DNA from: Candidula unifasciata
Taxonomy: Eukaryota > Mollusca > Gastropoda > Stylommatophora > Geomitridae
Assembly: GCA_905116865.2 (NCBI GenBank)
Contig: CAJHNH020002086.1
Span: 36,001-100,000, forward strand
Length of the DNA stretch: 64,000 bases
Reading direction: 5' to 3'
Shown here: piece after piece, positions 57,372 through 64,000 of the stretch
How the letters are laid out: every line of letters begins with the position of its first letter
How positions within the stretch are numbered: the first letter of the stretch is position 1
Notes under the pieces: model-generated
Told to the model about the DNA's origin: nothing
What the model saw: the letters and a program-made list of their open reading frames with translations, nothing else
Database searches by the model: none
Made by a program: the position numbers and the translations under genes

Positions 57372-57896
57372 GTGTGTGTATATATATATATATACACACA
57401 CATATATATTTGTATATATATATATGTATTTATATGTATGTACATATATATAGGTGAGGATAAACAAACAAATGTTCAAACAAAAAAGACAAAAAGAATA
57501 GATTTCACAGTTTACTGCTTGACATATTTCGCACCCATATTGCCAGGTGCATACTACACTAACAATTGGTTAAAATGACGCACATAAAGGAATACTTTTA
57601 AATAAATCACATAATCCACTACCTTCAAAAGTACCTAACTGTTTTACCAGGGCAAATACAGGATCATGACCATGTCCTTCTGTGCACATAAATCCGGATG
57701 AATGCGGTTTGTTGTTGAGGCTTCGAAATAGCTGAACCTTTACCAGCTGTTTGAAGCACATAATCTGAAATGTTATGTAAACTACGGCATGGGAATCTTA
57801 AACAAGTTTAAACCTTGTATACGTCTTTACACTATACATCACGTAGTATACTGATGTTATCTCTATGAAAGCGAAGACTTGAATTATCTTCATCCT

Positions 57897-57986
57897 TCAA
57901 TGGGCTCCAAACTTTTCCTCTGCCATTTTCTGTAGGACCTTTCTATCAACTTTACCAGTCGCTGTTTGTGGAAAGTCCTGTAGGAT
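57897..57986 (-). pseudogene. Terminal exon equivalent of the second synthetase copy
   Basis: Open 90-nt exon with intact TATCTCCAG acceptor and TGA. Two amino acid changes from the parent (I to V, V to A). Open in itself, but attached to the stop-bearing exon upstream. Confidence 0.8.
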
Positions 57987-58059
57987 CTGGAGATAAGCGT
58001 CAAAACATGATTATACGGGGAACATGATTATTATTGTCAGTAGCCTAGGCGTTGCGAGT

Positions 58060-58240
58060 CCAACCTACCCCGATCGAAACTCACTGCTGGCTGCCTGGAT
58101 TTTTTATCATGGTATGGGGCGTCGCTGGTCGACCCCGCCTAAAATGGGTACCAGGGTGTATGTCCTGATGAAGTAAATACAGCCTGTGTAATGCTGACCA
58201 CATGACCCACCTAGTGCCAATTGGTCTGTGAAAATATGGG
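58060..58240 (+). mobile_element. SINE family A body fragment
   Basis: GGTCGACCCCGCCTAAAATG, GCTGACCACATGACCCACC and GTGCCAATTGGTCTGTG; tRNA head not intact. Confidence 0.6.
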
Positions 58241-58689
58241 TGCTGTTCCCAAATGCTCATTGGGCACGTTAACACCTAGAGGACTGAACTGCCAACACAG
58301 TTTTATCTAAAATCCTAGGGGATAGAACTGCCCACACAGTTTTATCTTAAACCCGCCAATTACAGCCCCTGGAATTCACAGGGGATATTCTCCTGTTCCA
58401 AGTGTCTTGTCAGTCTACTGACATCGACCTGGCTACTTCGAGATACTAAGCTAAGTGATTAAGTGTATTTGTGTGATATTGTTTGATTTATGTATGCGAT
58501 AATGAAGGCTCCATAGACGCAAAGTGCACGTTTTGTTTGTGTTTGTTATATTGTGAATCTTGCCGGTATACTTTTCATTCGGTTGTATATCTTTATACAT
58601 TTAGGCATTATACTTTTTTGGGAAATCACAATTCTTCTGACATTCCATTATTCAAACTGAGGCCTACTGTATAATTTTTTTTACCACCA

Positions 58690-60080
58690 CCGTATCTACC
58701 AATTCCTGTAGTTCTTTCTGACTTGTCACTATCAAGACGGTGTCATCAACGGAACGCAGGTTGTTTATTTCATGACCACCAACCACAATTCCTGGTATAT
58801 CCATGAGAGATTTCATCACGTCCGGCGGCATATAAATCTGGAGCTGGCCGTGGATCTCATTACATATTCACTGTATACTGAAAACAAATTAGGTGATAGT
58901 ACACATCCTTGTCTTACATCCCTCTTTGTGCTCTGAAATGTTGCCAAATGGTTATTAATTATTTTAGCTGCTATTTGCTGCCAAAACAAGTTCTTTATAA
59001 TTCGTAAATCTTTTCCATCATGTTTAACTTTTCCAATAGTTTGATTTTTTCTTCATGCTTCAAATGCTTTCGTGTAGTCAATGAAGCATAAGTAAAGATC
59101 GTATCTTACTTCTATAGCTTTTTCGGAAAAAGTCCTGAGGATGTACACGGCATTGTTTATTCTTTTCCTTCTACAAATCCACAATGTTCGTCACTAATTT
59201 CTGTTTAATCTTGTTTCTTAATCTTCGCATAATTTTTCTCAGTAACATTTTTGTCATATGACTCATAAGACTTATGGTGTGATAGTCTTCCAATTTTAAA
59301 GTGCCTGGTTTCTTTTGCAGAGCAATGAATATAAATTTGTATAGGTCACTATTATAAATGTCATTTAACAATTCTGTCATTATTTCCATTTCAAAATATA
59401 CAAAATCTTTAATTTTGTTCCAATGTGATGTTATCAGGCCCATATGCCTTTCGTTACTTCGTGTGATGCAATGCATCCTTCACTTCTGAAGCAACTATTG
59501 GTGGGTCTTCACTGTTTTCCTGTAACTATACTCCTGGTCTATAATCATCATACAGATCCACCAAGTACTCTGTCCATCTTTTAATTATGTCGCTTTGCCC
59601 CATTAATAGTTATTTTTTTTTCTATTTTAAACACACACTGATGTTACATCTCTTCTTCCCTGTTAATTTACTTATCTGTCGGTGCATGGAATGCGAGTCT
59701 GTCTCATGATTTGTCTCTGTCTCTGTGCACATCTGATTCGGTCAGGTTTTTTTGCATTTGCTCAGCTTTTTTTTTTAATGTATACAAGAATATTCTTCTT
59801 TATCATTTTTTTTTCTTTCTTCTATCATCCATAATCTGCAGAAATTCCTATGTCGTCCATTTCTTTCTTCTCTAGCAAAATATCCCATTATTCATCAATA
59901 GTTTGTATTATTTCCATTTGTTATATCTGTTTTGCCCAGTGACACTTTACTGTTCCTTAATTTCTTCATCCCCTTTAGGCATCCCTAAATTTAACTTGAT
60001 GTTCTATGGGGTCTTCTTTATATTCTTCAGTTTTATTCTACACTTTTCTATAACTGGAACATGATCACTATTATAGAGAT
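58690..60080 (-). mobile_element. Decayed RTE-like reverse transcriptase (palm region)
   Basis: Minus strand carries IALQKKPGTLKLEDYHTISL then MSHMTKMLLRKIMRRLRNKI near 59200-59340, and further on codons equivalent to LCFIDYTKAFEA, SVYSE and LRSVDDTVLIVTS (58720-59060). Many frameshifts. It sits where the exon 8 equivalent of the pseudogene would be expected. Confidence 0.75.
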
Positions 60081-60092
60081 TTAGTGACTTGA

Positions 60093-60300
60093 ATTGTTCG
60101 CGCTGACTGGCTGTAAACTACGGCCGTCTAATTCTAGCAGTTATGCCGCCTCTAGGCTTAGATCTTACTCCAGAACTGGAGATTTGAGTGCACTTCTTTT
60201 TTATAAATCCGGTTTATTTGTATCTAGACTTTTGGTTCATTGTCTTTCAGGCAGATGCACTCCGACTCCAAAGGAAACCTCAATAGTCAACTTTTATGAC
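60093..60300 (+). repeat. Unclassified interspersed repeat R2 (duplicated copy)
   Basis: Homologous to 33918-34130 including the position 5' of exon 7, so it predates the segmental duplication. Confidence 0.7.
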
Positions 60301-60411
60301 ATGGGATAAGGTCGCTGAGGATCTATTCCTCCACACCCACAAGGGGGCCCCGGAACCCAAACGTAGATAGAAAAACGACGTCGACAGTTATGAGACGGAA
60401 GCAACACTCAC

Positions 60412-60656
60412 AGGGACGATGCAGGCCTCGCTGATCGCTGGGTGCTGGGCAATCTTGGGTTCCAGCCAACCCGGGTACACGAACGTGGCTCCGAAGATGA
60501 TGACGTCCTTCAACCTGCCCAGGACATACAAGTTTCCGTCGTTATCAAAGTAACCGCTGTCATCCGTGTTCAGTCAGCCGTCCTTGGTGAAGGCCAACAG
60601 AGTCTTGGGGTCCGGATTCTCTACACAGTTCAGGTATCCCCTGAACACCGCCCTGC
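60412..60656 (-). pseudogene. Exon 7 equivalent with in-frame TGA
   Basis: Reads RAVFRGYLNCVENPDPKTLL, then a stop in place of Trp in the D-G-W-L-N-T motif, then YVLGRLKDVIIFGATFVYPG. Changes relative to the parent include R to C and T to I, besides the stop. Confidence 0.85.
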
Positions 60657-60838
60657 CTGGAGACAATAGTGCTGGCGTTATTGATTGTACTTAGAGACAC
60701 ATTAAGTTCTTACAGCGAATGTCATGTCATTACTTGGTGGCATCAGGTCATTAAATAGGGGCATTTAGCGTCATCACTATTAAAGGAGAGAAATTCAAAC
60801 AATCTAAGGAGTCATTAGGCGTCATCACTTTCGAAGGA

Positions 60839-62246
60839 TTTTGATTTGATTCAAGAACCGACATCACAGCACTCGGGGCAATCCCATAAGCGCTCCGTCC
60901 TCATCTTCAGCAGCCAGCGAAGAGTTTCGATACTAATGGTGCCAGTAGCATTCTGATTAAACGTCCGTCTTGTCTTTTCTCTGAGCCTCGAGCATCGGCC
61001 AGAACCTCTCGTCACTCACCGGTGCATCAATCTCACTAGACTGTGGTGATCCATCTGCTCCTTCGAACTGTACACGCTCTCCCACAAGGCACTAACCACG
61101 TCTGCCTTATCATGTATCAGTATCCACCAAGTTGTGCAGAGCCAGCCAGTCTATCCACGTGCTCATTTCCCAACACACCGGCGTGCCCCGGTGAAAAAAA
61201 TCCAGACAATACTCCTCACCCGTGTCCTCCGCAGCGAAGCATGCCACTCTGCACGAAGCATACGTGTTCTGATCTTCCTCAGCATGCTTTCTCATTCAGT
61301 TACAATCACGATGTGTGTGTGTGTCGTGTTCTCTAGCCAGCGGAATGCTGATGTGACCGCCTCCCCCTCCATTCTTACGCTAGATGTTGTGGTATCATAT
61401 GCTAGGCTCCCCTGCACTAGACATTGACCATTAACTTTTGCTAAGAAGCTCCAAGCACTTCTTTTGCCTCTTGACACTGAACCGTCTGTGTAAATGATCA
61501 AATCCTCTAAGCGAGCATTATCTTGAATAAATTGTTGAATTTCCACCTCTGTGGCACCTGCTGGCCAGTCTCTGCATTCCCGGCTCAGCGTGATTATGAC
61601 TCTACACAAGTCTGACTGTTCAGGTGGCACTTTGACCCACTCTTCTCCTCCCCTAATGTTCTTAAGGATGCAAACATGTCTGATTGTGTCTTCTGCCTGA
61701 GCCATCTATGACCTCCGTCTTATCAGCCGCTTACCCTTAACTGCACCCAGAGTTTCATGCAGAGGGTGGTCTGTGTCTGCAGCTACCCTGAGATATGACT
61801 TCGCCTGTAGCACCTTGTGCCTACCTGCAACGGTCGGCAAACCAAGGATGTATAGCATACACACCACTGGGGTGTCTCTGGTGAAACCCAGAATGACCCG
61901 CATAGCTGCGTTCTGAATGCGCTCTAGTTTGTCCATCTGACTCTTGAGACGGTAAGCAGTCTCAGGCCATAATCAACCACTGACAGGATCAGGTGCTGAT
62001 ATAGTGTGAAAAGCATTCTCTGCTCTATGTCAATTGCAGCCATAGTCTTAAGTGCACTAAGTCCTTTTTGACATCTCGTCACAACACTCTCCACATGGTC
62101 CTTAAATGACAGGCTCCTGTCAAATGTAATTCCCAGATACCTCAATTTGCTCTCTTTGTTAACGTTCCTACTATCTATCGTGAACACCAAAGAACACCAC
62201 AAAACAGACGCCTTTTCCAGGTGGACGACAGCCCTCATTTCTGTAC
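60839..62246 (-). mobile_element. RNase H-type LINE, 5'-truncated, with target duplication
   Basis: Minus strand: RYLGITFDRSLSFKDHVE and LSALKTMAAIDIEQRMLF (reverse transcriptase end), ERIQNAAMRVILGFTRDTPV, then an RNase H domain starting LIIYTDGSVSRGKRSAWSFL with EGEAVTSAFRWLE. At least two frame breaks and stops. Flanked by TTTCGAAGGA-like copies (60831-60840 and 62241-62250). Inserted in a 51-bp repeat unit. Jockey- or I-group by domain order. Confidence 0.82.
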
Positions 62247-62992
62247 ACTTTTTCGAAGGAGAGAAATTAAAACAATCTAAGGATTCATATTGCCTCATTA
62301 CTGTTGAAGGAGAGAAATTAAAACAATCTAAGGATTCATAATGCCTCATTACTGTTGAAGGAGATAAATTAAAACAATCTAAGGATTCATAATGCCTCAT
62401 TACTGTTGAAAGAGAGAAATTAAAACAATCTCAGGAGTCATTAGGCGTCATCACTTTTGAAGGAGAGCAATTAAAACAATCTAAGGATTCATAATGCCTC
62501 ATTACTGTTGAAGGAGAGAAATTAAAACAATCTGAGGAGTCATTATGCGTCATAACGTTTGAAGGAGAGAAATTAAAACATCTAAGGGTTCATATTGCCT
62601 CATTACTGTTGAAAAGAGAAATTAAAACAATCTCAGGAGTCATTATGCCTCATTACTGTTGAAGGAGAGAAATTAAAACAATCTGAGGAGTCATTATGCG
62701 TCATAACTTTTGAAGGAGAGAAATTAAAACAATCTAAGGAGACATTATGCGTCATCACTTTTGAAGGAGAGAACTTAAAACAGTATAAGGAGTCATTATG
62801 CGTCATCCCTTTTGAAGGAGAGAAATTAAAACAATCTAAGGAGTCATAATGATTCATGACTTTTGAAGGAGAGATTAAAACAATCTAAGGAGTCATTGTG
62901 CGTCATCACTGTTAAAGGAGAGAACTTAAAACAATCTAAGGAGACATTATGCGTCATCACTTTTGAAGGAGAGAAATTATAACAGTCTCGGC
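62245..62992 (-). repeat. 51-bp minisatellite in the duplicated synthetase flank
   Basis: Unit GAAGGAGAGAAATTAAAACA then ATCTAAGGAGTCATTATG; about 14 copies. A single unit exists left of the LINE at 60775-60838 and a single diverged one at 34615-34680 in the parental locus. Confidence 0.9.
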
Positions 62993-63425
62993 AGTTTAAG
63001 TACCTAAGCAGTATATACACAGAGGATGGAGGACTGGGCAGGGTAATAGAAAACAGAATACAAAGGCCAACAGCATAAATTACCAAATAGTCCCAAATAG
63101 TCGTATCAACTTTGTGCTTTCAATGGCAACATTACAACATGTGAGATGAGCTGTATAAGAAGTGCAGACGAAAAGAAGGAGAAAAAATAGTTGGCACAAT
63201 ACGGGTAAATGATTTCATAGCACATCAAAGAATCAAATAGTTTGGTCGTGTGGTCAGAATGGAAACAAAAATCAGCCAGCAGCTAGAGTGTACTACAAGA
63301 GAATTCAGGCTACAAAGCAAGAGGCCGACCAAGAAAGACATGGATTGAGGCAGTAAAAGATACACTACAGAAAACACATTATGACATTTAAGAAAGCTAG
63401 GCAACTAACAAAAGATAGGAAACAC
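62990..63425 (+). mobile_element. Decayed LINE reverse transcriptase C-terminus
   Basis: Reads FKYLSSIYTEDGGLGRVIE at 62993, then ARGRPRKTWIEAVKDTLQ near 63320. Stops in between. RTE-like. Confidence 0.65.
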
Positions 63426-63529
63426 TCTTCTCTGTGACGCTTTGGGGTATAAGCAGTAGGACAAAGGAAGATGATAAAGTTATGTCATTACACAGGGTAT
63501 CAAGTAGTTATAAAGGTGTCACCGCATTC

Positions 63530-64000
63530 AACAGTACTGACGCTAGGCGTCGCAGTTCATCAGATGATCGGCAGCCGCGCCAGGGGTCGCTTGGTCGCTT
63601 GATATGCTGCGATGTTATACAGTCTCAGTGTGTCAGTAACTCCTTCAATCCACATTCTCGGTTTACCTCTGCCTCTTAGTGTTTCGATTTTCGGGTTGTA
63701 CGCTCTTTTTTCCTGGCATAGTTTATTTCATTCTCATTAAATGGCCAAGCCATTTCATTCTTTGTTTATCAATAAATTAATTGATGGGACTTGTTCCAAC
63801 AGTTCTTGTGATCATGTCGTTTCTCACGCGATCCCTTCTGGTTTTATTCACAGCCATTCTCAAACATCTGATCTCACAGATGCTTAGTTTTCTCTCGTGA
63901 TCTTTTGTTGATGTCCTATTTTTGTGATAGCCTAGTGTTTTAAAATTGGACCAAGTTGGTACGTGAAATTGCTAGCTTGTTGGATTTTCGTTTCTATCGT
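63530..64000 (-). mobile_element. Decayed LINE reverse transcriptase C-terminus
   Basis: Minus strand carries RKLSICEIRCLRMAVNKTRR and RVRNDMITRTVGTSP near 63790-63900. The frame breaks before the GRPR-like region near 63660. It continues past the window edge. Confidence 0.6.

Larger units (their letters stand above)
57120..60656 (-). pseudogene. Partial second copy of the acyl-CoA synthetase gene (3' part, decayed)
   Basis: Two exons match the gene at 28-48 kb: 60656-60412 (exon 7 equivalent, same 245-nt length and splice sites) and 57986-57897 (terminal exon, ILQDFPQTATGKVDRK then VLQKMAEEKFGAH and stop). The flanking intron, 3' UTR and TA microsatellite also match. The exon 7 equivalent has TGA at 60576-60574 where the parent has Trp 439 (TGG). 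The exon 8 equivalent is not seen, and the interval is partly filled by a LINE reverse transcriptase. No exon 1-6 equivalents were seen between 60.7 and 64 kb; they may lie beyond the window. Most likely a pseudogene from segmental duplication, not retroposition, since introns are copied. Confidence 0.82.

Overview
The window is animal nuclear DNA, most likely from a mollusc and probably a gastropod. This is inferred from intron-rich genes with GT-AG junctions, RTE-type LINEs, tRNA-headed SINEs and very dense minisatellites; the species was not identified. No bacterial, viral or CRISPR features were seen. Two protein genes are well supported and face each other tail to tail.

(1) Positions 1-18155, plus strand: the 3' part of a Staufen-type double-stranded-RNA-binding protein. 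Ten exons with matching phases encode 477 residues, from just before dsRBD2 to the stop codon. The 5' exons lie outside the window. The introns and the downstream region to about 26.3 kb are mostly minisatellites. (2) Positions 28095-48485, minus strand: an apparently complete nine-exon gene for an AMP-forming acyl-CoA synthetase or ligase (ANL superfamily) of 573 residues. Its introns hold a 5'-truncated but open EF-1alpha retrocopy (30.1-31.8 kb), a nearly intact RTE-like LINE (35.8-38.7 kb), hAT transposase remains, SINEs and satellites. Farther right, 57.1-60.7 kb holds a second, decayed copy of the synthetase 3' end. It has an in-frame TGA, lacks one exon and has lost the poly(A) signal.

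Region by region: 1-18 kb is Staufen with minisatellite-filled introns. 18-26.3 kb is a probable 3' UTR or intergenic run of minisatellites with 46-bp and 65-bp units, most units carrying a GTRAGT donor-like hexamer. 26.5-28 kb holds a SINE, a TA microsatellite and a nested pair of hAT-like MITEs, each with a perfect 8-bp target duplication. 28-48.5 kb is the synthetase gene. 48.6-54.2 kb is satellite DNA (42-bp, 87-bp and a 1.4-kb ATAC array). 54.3-64 kb is decayed LINEs plus the synthetase pseudogene and a 51-bp minisatellite present there in many copies but as a single unit at the parental locus.

I did not find a new multi-gene system. The most unusual signals are minisatellites that copy splice signals (two are built on the authentic 5' splice site of an exon), an unclassified hairpin-headed SINE-like family with 11-12 bp target duplications, a second unclassified repeat family of about 200 bp, and interlocked SINE/LINE insertions that can be ordered from their duplications.
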